A stretch of 64,000 nt of DNA from DASZWJ01 sp963813895. Lineage in GTDB: Bacteria > Pseudomonadota > Gammaproteobacteria > JAURND01. Positions 48,353 through 58,066 of this stretch are shown in pieces. The stretch is from positions 434,001-498,000 of the forward strand of contig CAWFAS010000001.1 in NCBI GenBank assembly GCA_963813895.1, given 5' to 3'. The first letter of the stretch is position 1, and every line of letters begins with the position of its first letter. The translations under genes and the position numbers were made by a program. Below the pieces are notes generated by a model that was not told the origin of the DNA, did not search any database, and saw nothing but the letters and a program-made list of their open reading frames with translations.

Positions 48353-49560
48353 CAGTCATCCTGAACCACCCGCACAGCGGTAAACCCACCACCCCGAGTT
48401 CTAAAATTAGTTACCTGACCCTGATACAAGCGCGCGACAATATTTAATACCCGCCCTTGATAAGTATAATTGCGGATATCCATTTTAAACGTGGTCGCTC
48501 CTTCTTCTTCCAATTGAACTATTTGCTCGCTAGGGGGCACTAGCTCTTGGGCAATATAGCTGCCCGCCAGGACCTCAGCAAACACTTTTTTGGTGATACT
48601 TTGCCCGCGATAAGCGCCTTTGCCCGCATAGCCAGCCACTGGTTTGAAGAACAGTTTCTTGCGTTCTGTCCATAAGAAATCCGCTAATAAGGGGTCGACC
48701 AGCAATGTATGTGGAACTCCCTGTTGTAAGCTTGCGATTATATCAGGACTGACCCCCCAACTACTTAACAATTCAGGATTAGACAAAACCGTAAGGTTGC
48801 GTTTATCAGCATACAAAGCATGGGCATGGGGATCTGGAGTGACTACGACAGCATTCTCCCTATAAGCTTTTAATAATGTGGCATGGGCCGGTTCAGTCAG
48901 AGAAAAATCCGTTAAGCGATTATAAACCAGGTCGATATTTAAACCGTTTTGTTGCAGCTGTCCATTTTTGTAGGACAATGTAGCCGGGTCAGCGATGACG
49001 GTATCTATCCCTCTGGATTTAAACAGGGTCTGGAATAATACAAATTCTGGATAATAATATTGTTGTAGTGGTTGATGGTCGATGATGGCAATGCGCGTTA
49101 AAGGTGCGTTGGGATGCGCGCGACGCCACTCTTCTTGAAACATGGAGACATATTGTTCTTGCCACAGTGTGGGTCTGTCGAGAGGGAGTTGATTTTCTGC
49201 CCATAAGGCCATCTCTAATAAGGCAATGAAACCGGCACCGCCAGCATTAGTATTTATTTCAATCAGTTTGGGTCCGTGAGGTGTTAGATGAAAGTCATAA
49301 CCAAAAAAAACTCCTGGTACCTTGTGGTGTTTATTAACCTTTGAGGGGGCCCAGGATAGCACGTGCTGTTGGTATGCTGGCAATGCTATAACCGTTTCTA
49401 TAGCACTTATTAGCTGCTGCATGGCGGTAGCTTGCTCAGGTGATAGCTCAACCATTGCGTTTGAAAAGAGTTGCGGTCGCTCGCGCAGCCATTCTTCTGG
49501 CAAATGATAATCTGCCCCCACAAGCTGGAGTCGTTGGTATAGTTGGCTTAAATTAATCAT
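48352..49560 (-). CDS. ATP-grasp-like ligase of unknown substrate
   Basis: The 402-residue cytosolic protein resembles circularly permuted ATP-grasp ligases. Parts seen are GVFFGYDFHLTPHGPKLIEINTNAGGAGFI near residues 82-112 (Glu-Ile-Asn as in Mg-ATP sites), NIDLVYNRLTDF near 205, FFKPVAGYAGKGAYRG near 325 (lysine and glycine-rich ATP loop) and YIAQELVPPSEQ. ATP-grasp enzymes join a carboxylate to an amine or thiol. I cannot identify the substrate. It is divergent from tsaC and not clearly linked to any pathway here. Confidence 0.75.
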   Translation of the reverse strand: MINLSQLYQRLQLVGADYHLPEEWLRERPQLFSNAMVELSPEQATAMQQLISAIETVIALPAYQQHVLSWAPSKVNKHHKVPGVFFGYDFHLTPHGPKLIEINTNAGGAGFIALLEMALWAENQLPLDRPTLWQEQYVSMFQEEWRRAHPNAPLTRIAIIDHQPLQQYYYPEFVLFQTLFKSRGIDTVIADPATLSYKNGQLQQNGLNIDLVYNRLTDFSLTEPAHATLLKAYRENAVVVTPDPHAHALYADKRNLTVLSNPELLSSWGVSPDIIASLQQGVPHTLLVDPLLADFLWTERKKLFFKPVAGYAGKGAYRGQSITKKVFAEVLAGSYIAQELVPPSEQIVQLEEEGATTFKMDIRNYTYQGRVLNIVARLYQGQVTNFRTRGGGFTAVRVVQDD

Positions 49561-49634
49561 GATTCCTGGGTTCCCAGCGTGAAGAGTTGTATGTAAGATT
49601 TCAAACTATTTATTATCCGCTTTCAAGGAGTTTC

Positions 49635-50213
49635 ATGTCTTCTAATATTCATCCTATTTCCCCTGATATTGTCTCCGCAATTTCCGCCTTAAACAAAGGC
49701 AAAGTCATTGCTTATCCAACCGAAGCGGTTTACGGTTTGGGTTGTGACCCATTAAATCAGGCTGCGGTCACGCATCTGCTAGCATTAAAAAATCGTCCCC
49801 AATCGAAAGGACTGATTTTAATCGCTGCTAGTTGGGATCAGCTTGCGCCTTATGTCGATCCAATTCCACCACAAGCCATGGCTCGGGTGTTTGCAACTTG
49901 GCCAGGGCCGGTGACCTGGGTGTTCCCTGCTGCGGCCAGGGTTCCCCAATGGATCTGCGGTGCGCATACCACGCTGGCTATACGAGTGACTGCACACCCC
50001 ATTGCACGTGAACTATGCATTCAATTCGGCCGACCGCTGGTTTCTACCAGTGCGAATGTAACTGGCCAGGTGCCGCTGAGGAGCAGTGATGAAGTCAGCA
50101 AAATTTTTATCCCCGGTGTAGATGTGGAAGTGATAGTTCGAGGAGAGATTGGCAATTTATTAAAACCTACAGAAATCCGTAGCGCTGTCACGGGGGAAGT
50201 TATTCGCGTCTAA
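49635..50213 (+). CDS. tsaC: Threonylcarbamoyl-AMP synthase (TsaC/YrdC/Sua5 family)
   Basis: TsaC makes threonylcarbamoyl-AMP from threonine, bicarbonate and ATP for the t6A37 tRNA modification. From ATG 49635 (AAGGAG six bases upstream) the protein has 192 residues, the usual TsaC length without the Sua5 extension. It contains KGKVIAYPTEAVYGLGCDPL, LKNRPQSKGLILIAAS, WPGPVTWVFPA and RPLVSTSANVTGQVPL. An upstream frame from 49587 has no ribosome site. Confidence 0.94.
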   Translation: MSSNIHPISPDIVSAISALNKGKVIAYPTEAVYGLGCDPLNQAAVTHLLALKNRPQSKGLILIAASWDQLAPYVDPIPPQAMARVFATWPGPVTWVFPAAARVPQWICGAHTTLAIRVTAHPIARELCIQFGRPLVSTSANVTGQVPLRSSDEVSKIFIPGVDVEVIVRGEIGNLLKPTEIRSAVTGEVIRV

Positions 50214-50249
50214 TCTTCACTAACCCCCTGGAAGAGGGGGTTAGTGAAC

Positions 50250-50455
50250 TCGCTGAATCTATAACCCCGGCTCATTTATACACTGTATTAGAAAGAAATA
50301 GCGATTTAACTGCTGTACAAAGATTAGGATTTTTACTTGAATACTTAGATCAAAAAAATAGCTGCCACTATTTATCAATACCTTAATTCACTAGCTTTCC
50401 GTGGAGGCACAGCACTTAATAAATTATTTATCACTTTTAAGTTTCCCGATTAAGA
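50250..50455 (+). pseudogene. AbiEi/AbiEii (type IV toxin–antitoxin) relic
   Basis: A short plus-strand trace reads ESITPAHLYTVLERNSDLTAV, then QRLGFLLEYLDQ, resembling the C-terminal end of AbiEi antitoxins. About 60 bp further, in another frame, NSLAFRGGTALNKLFITFKF resembles the nucleotidyltransferase start of AbiEii toxins, whose hallmark is F-x-G-G-T-A-L. Both are tiny fragments; nothing functional remains. Order and spacing (antitoxin then toxin) fit an abiE operon that was deleted. The remaining part of the 50214-50516 gap shows a small hairpin after tsaC and nothing else. Confidence 0.55.
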
Positions 50456-50516
50456 TAAATTTAAGATTACTATTGTAAAATTAAGCCCCTTTCAAATCCC
50501 AACAACCATTAAAAGT

Positions 50517-53500
50517 ATGTCAAATTCAAAAACCGAAACACGCTCCGGCATTGGAGTTCGCTCGAAACGCCATCAGGCTGAGTATGAATCATTCGAATTA
50601 GCAGAGGCTAAGGAAGAGCATGAAGAGAATCAACACAGCTTTGATGTATGGAAGCCTTTTGAGCCTATTCAACCCAAAATTGACAGAATGGTATCTGAAC
50701 AACCTGAGCGGGTAAGATCAAATTCCTTCTTCGATCTATTAAATTTAACTTCAATGCTAATAACAGTCTTCAATTTTGGAGATTTATTCAAGGCACGCTG
50801 GCCTGCCTTTCCTCCCGTTGCCTCGGCTGAGATGATACCGACGCCTAAATTAGACAGTAAATTCAATGAAAACAAAATTCCCGGCGGTTCCGCTTTTATA
50901 TCGTCAGAAACAGAGGTTTCATCTCGTTCACGCCCAATAAATCCTGATGCACCCCCTTTTGGCTTTGGCGATAAAGCCAGTGACGAACTAAGTCTTTTAG
51001 CCGGTATTAACACGGGAGACTTAGCAAGTGTGCAAAACTTACTAAAAAAACCTCATATTGTACAAAGAATAAATGTGCCGGCGATGAGGGGCTATCCTTT
51101 GCTTGCCCTGAGTGCTATGAAAAGCAATAAATTTATTATTAAAGAATTAATCAAAGCGGGGGCTGAAGTTAACGCACAAACTCCATCGGGTGATACAGCA
51201 CTTACTCTGGCAGCGAATGCTCCTATGATTAATCATGAATTTCTAAAACTATTATTAGATCATGGGGCTAATGTTTTTCATAAAAATAAAGCTGGATTGG
51301 GAGCTCAGGACATAATTGATGGCGCACTTGAAAAAATACCTGAGCAGCCTATGACTTCCCAGCGTAAACTGGCTGAAGCAGCTCAGGTGCATATAACTGT
51401 TTATGAGCGTTTCGTTTTCTATGAATTGGAATTAAATCAAAATGCTAGTGATGAAAACATACTACAACATTATGCAAACATTGAGCCCTATCGTGAATGG
51501 TTTTTAAAGCAATCTTTTGGCGGCAGGAATCATTTAACTCTCGCTGTCAAACATAATAGACTTGAGGTAGCAAAACAGCTTGTTGAATGGGGCGCGGATG
51601 TTAATCTTGGTCCAAGCCTTGATGAGGTCAGAAGCCCTACACCATTGCAAATCGCTCTAGACCAATCGAATTATGATATGACCAAATTTTTACTAGCTAA
51701 GGGAGCAGATCCTGATTTAACTTATAATAAAAATCCATATCCCATTATTATCGCCATGAATTTGCGATTTAATAGTCCGCAGCACGATAATCTTGTGGAA
51801 GAGTTATTGAATTACCCAATTAATCTCCAGGTTGAAGTTCCTTTTAAAATAGAAAGTATGGGTGTAACTTTTAATTTGTTAGACTGGGCATTAACCCTCC
51901 AGGATATATCGCTAGCAAAAAAATTCATAGAAAAGGGACTCACGCCAACCATCATGAGTTTTATCCCAGCAATGGCGCAAAATGGCAGTGCATCAGTTCA
52001 GTTTCTAGTAGACCTAAATTTAGTCGATATTAATCAAAAATTCCCTTATGGCTCATTTAAGGAATACACCCCGTTAGAATATGCGACAATGCATCGTTTT
52101 TATCCTGCTTATAAAGTACTGGCTGATGCCAATGCAGATTTGGGAGATGGTACAACTGAAAAGGATTATCTCAAGCTTAAAAAACCTGAGGATAAGTCAA
52201 AAATTCATAGCCCCATCTCTTCACCGTCGCCACAAGATGAGAAAGGAGAAAGCCATCAATCTTCCAATTATTCCTTATTAACTCCTGGAAGTTTAGTATT
52301 AATTATTCTGGCAGCTCTCTATATATTTAGGAAAAAACTAGCCAAGAGTTTTGAGAAAAAACCCTCAGTTATACCGCTTGATGCCAAGGAAATTAAGCAA
52401 AAAGCTAAAAAAATGGAACAATATCTTGTCGATAGTCAAAAAGATATAAACCATGATAAAAACAAGCATTTGGGTTTGGATAATAGCATTGCAAACCTTA
52501 ATCAAGATATCAATAAAGCAAAGGACTTTATCAATGAGCAATTAGAATGTTTGTCGGGCAATGATGCAAAACAACAGGTGAGTCTATCTCAACTTGATGA
52601 CTGGCTTAACCTTAATGATTCAAAAGATGGAGAGATAACAAAACAAATTGCCCGTTTTCGCAAAGAGAAAGAAAAAAAAGAATTGAAGCAAAAACAAGAT
52701 AAACAACAAAAACAAAAGATGACACAGGGTCTTAAAGAATTAAGTTCCAAAATTGAAATACTAAATGAACGTTTTCAAAAATCAATTAAAGAAAATCCTG
52801 AGCTCGACTCTTTTAAGCATGAACCGTCTAAAATCAGAGAAGAAGTAGCAAAAAGAAATTTCCCTAATGATTCTAAAGGATTTGATCAATTTTCCCATGA
52901 AATTCAAAATAAAATTGCAGCATTAGAGCAGCAATTTGAATTAATTTCAAATCGGATTGATGTATCAAAAGCGATTAATAATTTAAAGATTAGCTATCAA
53001 AATAAGCTCAAAAAAATCTTTATTAATTTGGCAGAATATAAACACATCAGTAGACAGGATTTTCCTATTCACAATGTTATTCAACATTTATCAAGCACTC
53101 GATCTTTACTTCGAACCAGCGATGCGGTTGAAGAAGCAAATAAAAAAATAGCTAAGCTGACTGATATCGAAAATAACTTGGAAAATTTGGAAAAAGACAT
53201 TAATGCTTTAATGGCTGAATCTAATAACTTGCTTGAGGTTAGGCAATTAAGTGACAAAGTTAATAATCTGGAAGTTATGGCGATAAAAGACAGTATTGCC
53301 GAGGCAAACCAGTTTATTGTAACATCAGGGTTGCCTGAAATAAAAATTCCAGCTAGAAGAGGCAGTGTTGCAAGCTTTTTGGATAGGGTAGAGCAGCAGA
53401 CTTCCACTTCATCCAGTCAGCAAAGTACGCTTCCTATTCCTAAAGCATCTATTGGAAAATTTGCTCCTAAGGATAAGAAGAAATTCCCTGTTACTCAAAC

Positions 53501-54524
53501 TTCTTCTTCATTCTATCAAAAAGGAAAAAAATTAAAGTTAAAGGATGAGAAAAAACCGTTATCCACCGCATCTAAACAGCCAAAGAAGATCAACCAGCTT
53601 AAAAATGTTCTAGAAGCAGCCTTGAACGTAATTTCTGATATTGAGCCCATTTTAACTGGCGGTTATTTTACGGCCTATCCACAGCTTTGCCGGCAAGCCA
53701 TGCTGGGCGCGATGATGTTTATTTGTAAAGATCTGTTTAATGTTTTACGTGAAAATCCTATTGGTAAGAAATGTATTTCTATGCATATTAACATCAATCA
53801 TTACGCAGGCTTGTTAGATGGGATTTCCAGCCCAGAAGAAGTTGCAAAAGCATTTGCATTATTTTCTAAACAGATAAAACTTTTTCAAGATTCAAAAGAT
53901 AAAAACCCTGACCCAGAAAATCCTGATGTTTTCCCAGAGAAATTAAAGGAAAATCCGATTTTGAACAAACTTTTATTGCCGCGAAAATACAAAAAAACTG
54001 ATAGAAGAAGTTATTTCCCATCAGTGGAAGAGGGTACATTTTCTATTTTAAGTCAAAATTTCGCAGATGCTCTGGATAGAGTGAACAAGTCGCAAAAAAT
54101 CACCCCAGGAATCAGACTTATTAATCAGTTGGCAGGTGATTACATTAAAGCAAAAGCGAATGACCAGCATGAATCAGGCGTAATAGATATGGAAGAGGAA
54201 GATTTTAGTTTACGGAATCCCGAAATTTCTCTCTCAGGTGATCGTAAATATGGCAATCAATTAAGACATGACCAACCTTCCCAGTCCCAGATGCCTTATA
54301 TCGAGGAGTTATATCATAACAATTTATATGCAGAATTTCATGATTGTGACTCAAAAGGAATAGCGCCGTCCAAATCTAATGCGGACTTAATCACTTCTGT
54401 GAGAAGTTTCAGCCATAGCCCGCTTAGTTCTACATTATCCACTTCCTTTGCAATTCTTGAAATAACTCCACCGCCTCCTGTGCATTCGCAAGAAAAGAAG
54501 GAGATGTCAAGTCTTGACATTTGA
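50517..54524 (+). CDS. Large ankyrin-repeat/coiled-coil membrane protein, Dot/Icm effector candidate
   Basis: This 1335-residue protein has a polar N terminus with a hydrophobic patch near residues 72-95 and ankyrin-like repeats at about 160-265, 335-415 and 450-545. Examples are FIIKELIKAGAEVNAQ, GDTALTLAANAPM, EVAKQLVEWGADVN and MTKFLLAKGADPD. One membrane helix near 586-605 (LVLIILAALYIFRKK) and ~340 residues of lysine/glutamate-rich coiled coil follow. A C-terminal helical domain at ~1025-1150 (GGYFTAYPQLCRQAMLG, GKKCISMHININHY) precedes a disordered tail. I recognise no enzymatic domain. The tail ending HSQEKKEMSSLDI has the short polar, glutamate-containing character common in Dot/Icm signals. 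The start lacks a strong ribosome site. Confidence 0.72.
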   Translation: MSNSKTETRSGIGVRSKRHQAEYESFELAEAKEEHEENQHSFDVWKPFEPIQPKIDRMVSEQPERVRSNSFFDLLNLTSMLITVFNFGDLFKARWPAFPPVASAEMIPTPKLDSKFNENKIPGGSAFISSETEVSSRSRPINPDAPPFGFGDKASDELSLLAGINTGDLASVQNLLKKPHIVQRINVPAMRGYPLLALSAMKSNKFIIKELIKAGAEVNAQTPSGDTALTLAANAPMINHEFLKLLLDHGANVFHKNKAGLGAQDIIDGALEKIPEQPMTSQRKLAEAAQVHITVYERFVFYELELNQNASDENILQHYANIEPYREWFLKQSFGGRNHLTLAVKHNRLEVAKQLVEWGADVNLGPSLDEVRSPTPLQIALDQSNYDMTKFLLAKGADPDLTYNKNPYPIIIAMNLRFNSPQHDNLVEELLNYPINLQVEVPFKIESMGVTFNLLDWALTLQDISLAKKFIEKGLTPTIMSFIPAMAQNGSASVQFLVDLNLVDINQKFPYGSFKEYTPLEYATMHRFYPAYKVLADANADLGDGTTEKDYLKLKKPEDKSKIHSPISSPSPQDEKGESHQSSNYSLLTPGSLVLIILAALYIFRKKLAKSFEKKPSVIPLDAKEIKQKAKKMEQYLVDSQKDINHDKNKHLGLDNSIANLNQDINKAKDFINEQLECLSGNDAKQQVSLSQLDDWLNLNDSKDGEITKQIARFRKEKEKKELKQKQDKQQKQKMTQGLKELSSKIEILNERFQKSIKENPELDSFKHEPSKIREEVAKRNFPNDSKGFDQFSHEIQNKIAALEQQFELISNRIDVSKAINNLKISYQNKLKKIFINLAEYKHISRQDFPIHNVIQHLSSTRSLLRTSDAVEEANKKIAKLTDIENNLENLEKDINALMAESNNLLEVRQLSDKVNNLEVMAIKDSIAEANQFIVTSGLPEIKIPARRGSVASFLDRVEQQTSTSSSQQSTLPIPKASIGKFAPKDKKKFPVTQTSSSFYQKGKKLKLKDEKKPLSTASKQPKKINQLKNVLEAALNVISDIEPILTGGYFTAYPQLCRQAMLGAMMFICKDLFNVLRENPIGKKCISMHININHYAGLLDGISSPEEVAKAFALFSKQIKLFQDSKDKNPDPENPDVFPEKLKENPILNKLLLPRKYKKTDRRSYFPSVEEGTFSILSQNFADALDRVNKSQKITPGIRLINQLAGDYIKAKANDQHESGVIDMEEEDFSLRNPEISLSGDRKYGNQLRHDQPSQSQMPYIEELYHNNLYAEFHDCDSKGIAPSKSNADLITSVRSFSHSPLSSTLSTSFAILEITPPPPVHSQEKKEMSSLDI

Positions 54525-54857
54525 CATTGCTGACATAACCGTTTAATTTTTCTCAAAATGATCCTGTTAATGTCAAAAACCAAGACTTGACGCCTTGATC
54601 CTTTTCCTTGGAAACACCCATGCATCCAAAATTCGAAGACAAGCATTATACTGGCACCCTGAATAAAACCGGGTTTATGACCCCTTCTTCCCCCTGAACC
54701 TATTCGCGGGAGAGAGGGGTTTTACAGTGCTATCGTCTAGACTTGTGGGTAATCATATACGGCGAGACAAACCTCTTGCCAGTTTTAATAAATTCCTAAT
54801 AAATCTAATTTAGACTGTCTTGGTATTTTGAAAATTTTCCATAGATGAGAGATTTTT
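54525..54857. other. Intergenic region without a gene
   Basis: This 333-bp AT-rich stretch between the ankyrin and Sel1 genes contains short direct and inverted fragments of TCAAGTCTTG and a weak GGGAGAGAGGGG motif recalling the CTCTCCCGCAAG repeat. No reading frame or RNA is convincing. The promoter of the following Sel1 gene should lie here. Confidence 0.5.
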
Positions 54858-56009
54858 ATGACTCAAGAAAATACTAAAAAGCCTTTAATTGAAACTTATA
54901 AAACTCTTTTTCCGGCATTTATATCTGCTGCAATAAAAGGAAACGCCCAAGCGCAACACAGCCTTGGCTTTTGCTATGAAAACGGAATAAGCGTAGTTCA
55001 AGACTTTCAATTAGCTCTTAAGTGGTATAAATTGGCTGCTGCGCAGGGAGATAAACAGGCAGAACAAGCCCTTAGTGTTTTATCCGAGAAGATGCAGGAA
55101 GCAAAAGAAAGGGAACCCTTAGTTCAATCGCTAGTAGAATCTGATAAAAAAAATAAACCTCTACTTAATAATTTGCCTAAAGTTGCCTCCCCGCAGCAAA
55201 CAAATACGAATGAAGAAATCGAAAGCTTAAAGCTGGCTGCAGAACAAGGGGATGCAGCGGCACAATACAACCTTGGCATTGCCTATTATAATGGATGTGG
55301 AGTCCTTCAAAATTATCAAGAGGCTATTAGGTTGTTTGGGTTGGCTGCAGAACAAGAACATGTTTGGGCGCGATACTATCTTGGCCTTTGCTATGAAAAA
55401 GGAGAAGGGGTGGATCAAGACTATAAAGAAGCTATTAAGTGGTATAAATCGGCTGCACAGCAAGGAGCGCCTGAGATTCAGTGCAAGCTTGCCTCTATCT
55501 ATTATAACAGAAGAAAACAGTTCGAAGAGGGTTTTCATTGGTATCAAATGGCAGCCAAGCAAGGATATGCAACGGCCCGAAATAGCCTTGGTTTTTGCTA
55601 TGAAACCGGACAAGGAGTAACTCAAGACAATAAACAAGCTTTTTATTGGTATAAACGTGCTGCCGATCAGGGGTATGCAAAGGCCCAAAATAACCTTGGC
55701 CGTTGCTATGAAAAAGGAATAGGGGTAGCTCAAAACCATGAAAAAGCTGCCAAGTGGTTTGAATTGGCTAAGGAGCAATTCAAACTTCATAGCAATTCAA
55801 AACAACAAAAAGTAATACCGCCAGAAGATCCCCATAGCAGTTCGAATATGAATAAAAGCTCAGGAATTGCTCCACTTAATGCTTCATATAGTTCTTCTTC
55901 CTCTTTCTTTTCTCAAGAAGAGAGTAGTATAACGCCCATAGATTCTAGATCATACCAATCCTCGACAGCGATTTTAACAGGTTTTAAAGGATTGTTTGAA
56001 ACTAGATAA
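54858..56009 (+). CDS. Sel1-repeat protein, effector candidate
   Basis: The 383-residue protein has one Sel1 repeat near residues 28-65 and a run of about five near 125-310. These show the consensus well: AQHSLGFCYENGI, AQYNLGIAYYNGCG, ARYYLGLCYEKGEGV, ARNSLGFCYETGQGV and AQNNLGRCYEKGIGV. The last ~75 residues are serine-rich and disordered, containing FSQEESS, an acidic cluster of the type seen in Dot/Icm translocation signals. There is no signal peptide, so it is not the periplasmic EnhC type. It lies directly after the ankyrin protein in the same direction. Its repeats are closer to consensus than those of the 6661 gene. Confidence 0.8.
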   Translation: MTQENTKKPLIETYKTLFPAFISAAIKGNAQAQHSLGFCYENGISVVQDFQLALKWYKLAAAQGDKQAEQALSVLSEKMQEAKEREPLVQSLVESDKKNKPLLNNLPKVASPQQTNTNEEIESLKLAAEQGDAAAQYNLGIAYYNGCGVLQNYQEAIRLFGLAAEQEHVWARYYLGLCYEKGEGVDQDYKEAIKWYKSAAQQGAPEIQCKLASIYYNRRKQFEEGFHWYQMAAKQGYATARNSLGFCYETGQGVTQDNKQAFYWYKRAADQGYAKAQNNLGRCYEKGIGVAQNHEKAAKWFELAKEQFKLHSNSKQQKVIPPEDPHSSSNMNKSSGIAPLNASYSSSSSFFSQEESSITPIDSRSYQSSTAILTGFKGLFETR

Positions 56010-56091
56010 GATTAATACTAAAAGGAATACGAGTACAACCATTCGTTGACGGGTTGAATTCCTTTGCTGACCCTAACGTGAGTTTATCACG

Positions 56092-57990
56092 CTAGGCAGT
56101 TTGTGTAAAAATAGATTCCTTTGCAGCGTGTAGTCTCTCTTCGATCCTTGAGCGTATACCCGCAGCATCCAAAGCGCACTCTGCGAGCAATAAGTGTGGG
56201 GTGCCATGTTCTATGAACCGGTCCGGCAGGCCTAAGTTCAATACGGAAATATACAAGTTATTATTGGCCAGATACTCATTAACAGCGCTACCGGCTCCGC
56301 CTGCTACGACATTTTCTTCCACTGTGACCAGCAAAGTATATTGCAGTGCCAATTCCCTGATTAATTCTTCATCCAGCGGTTTCACAAACCGCATATTGAT
56401 TACTGTAGCGTTCAATTCTTCTCCCGCTTGGTATGCGGGGGCTAGCATAGCACCAAACGCCATAATGGCGATGTGAGTTCCCTGGCGTCTAATTTCCGCT
56501 TTGCCAAGGGGCAATAGTTCCATGCTGGAAGTGATGGCTATGCCGGTGCCTACCCCTCGGGGGTAACGCACTGCGCTCGGCCCGGGATAGCAGTAAGCGG
56601 TATAAAGCAATTGTCGGCATTCATTTTCGTCGGCGGGGGCCATAATCACCATATTAGGAACACAGCGCAAATAAGTTAAGTCAAAGCTACCATTATGCGT
56701 TGCGCCATCACCTCCTACCAAGCCCCCGCGATCAATTGCCAAGGTCACATCCAGGTTTTGCAAGGCGATATCATGTATCAGTTGATCGTAGGCGCGTTGT
56801 AGAAAGGTTGAGTAGATGGCGACTACGGGTTTTAAATTTTCACAGGCCATTCCCGCGGCTAGCGTAAGGCTGTGTTGCTCAGCAATGCCGACATCAAAAT
56901 ATTGTTCTGGATATTGTTTGGCGAATGCCACCATGCCGGAACCTTCACACATAGCGGGTGTTATGGCCATTAAGCGATGGTCTTGTTGCGCCATATCACA
57001 TAACCATTGCCCGAAGATTTCGGAATAAGTGGGAGGAGTAGGTTTGTTAGAGAGCAATGGAGCCGTGGAAGTTTGGTTAAATCCGGCTTTGACTGCATGG
57101 TATTTAATGGGATCAGCTTCTGCTAAGGGATAACCCTTACCTTTTGTGGTCATGACATGTAATAAGCGGGGTCCTTTCAGATCGCGTAGATTGCGTAACA
57201 TGGGCAATAAAGTATGCAAGTCATGACCATCAATAGGTCCAAAGTAATGAAATCCCAATTCCTCAAATAGCGTGCCTGGGGTGATCATGCCTTTAAAATG
57301 GGTTTCGGTACGTTTGGCCAGGGCTTTAACTGAGGGTAGGTGAGATAATACTTTTTTGCTCCCTTCGCGGAAATGGCTGTAAACCTTACCGGATAATATC
57401 CGCGCCAGATAATTAGTCAGTGCGCCGACATTTTTTGAGATCGACATTTCATTATCATTTAATACCACCAGAATATCGGCATCTAAGCTGCCAGCATGAT
57501 TTAAAGCTTCAAATGCCATTCCGCCGGTCATGCCGCCATCACCAATAATGGCTATCGCTTGGCGATTTTGTTGCTGACGCTTGGCGGCAATCGCCATACC
57601 TAAAGCTGCGCTGATAGAAGTCGAAGAGTGGCCGACGCCAAAGGCGTCATATTCACTTTCATTACGGCTAGGAAAGGGCGCCAGTCCTCCCTGCTGACGA
57701 ATAGTTGTTAGCTGATCGCGGCGGCCGCATAAGGCTTTATGGGCATAGGCTTGGTGGCCCACATCCCATATGAGTCTATCCTCGGGGGTATTGAACACAT
57801 AATGCAGGGCAATGGTTAATTCCACCGCCCCCAGACTGGAGGCGAAGTGCCCCCCACACGTATTGAGGCTATGTATAAGAAAATCGCGCAGCTCATTTGC
57901 CAAGCTGGGTAGGCTGCCTTCAGGTAACTGGCGCAAATCGGCTGGCGTATCGATTTTTTCCAGCAGAGTGAAAGTAGGTTGGGTAGCCAT
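56092..57990 (-). CDS. dxs: 1-deoxy-D-xylulose-5-phosphate synthase
   Basis: Dxs condenses pyruvate and glyceraldehyde 3-phosphate, the first step of the MEP isoprenoid pathway, using thiamine diphosphate. The 632-residue protein has GGHFASSLGAVELTIALHYVF, the TPP-binding IGDGGMTGGMAFEALNHAG … VLNDNEMSIS, FEELGFHYFGPIDGHD, and the transketolase-like DVGIAEQHSLTLAAGMA. It is downstream of ispA by 76 bp. Since PLP is made by PdxST here, DXP would be needed only for isoprenoids and thiamine. Confidence 0.97.
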   Translation of the reverse strand: MATQPTFTLLEKIDTPADLRQLPEGSLPSLANELRDFLIHSLNTCGGHFASSLGAVELTIALHYVFNTPEDRLIWDVGHQAYAHKALCGRRDQLTTIRQQGGLAPFPSRNESEYDAFGVGHSSTSISAALGMAIAAKRQQQNRQAIAIIGDGGMTGGMAFEALNHAGSLDADILVVLNDNEMSISKNVGALTNYLARILSGKVYSHFREGSKKVLSHLPSVKALAKRTETHFKGMITPGTLFEELGFHYFGPIDGHDLHTLLPMLRNLRDLKGPRLLHVMTTKGKGYPLAEADPIKYHAVKAGFNQTSTAPLLSNKPTPPTYSEIFGQWLCDMAQQDHRLMAITPAMCEGSGMVAFAKQYPEQYFDVGIAEQHSLTLAAGMACENLKPVVAIYSTFLQRAYDQLIHDIALQNLDVTLAIDRGGLVGGDGATHNGSFDLTYLRCVPNMVIMAPADENECRQLLYTAYCYPGPSAVRYPRGVGTGIAITSSMELLPLGKAEIRRQGTHIAIMAFGAMLAPAYQAGEELNATVINMRFVKPLDEELIRELALQYTLLVTVEENVVAGGAGSAVNEYLANNNLYISVLNLGLPDRFIEHGTPHLLLAECALDAAGIRSRIEERLHAAKESIFTQTA

Positions 57991-58066
57991 TAATTATTCT
58001 CATAATTCAAAACCCCCTCCACAAAGAGAGGGCGACGCATCAATGATTTTGCCCACGTGAGAGCAG

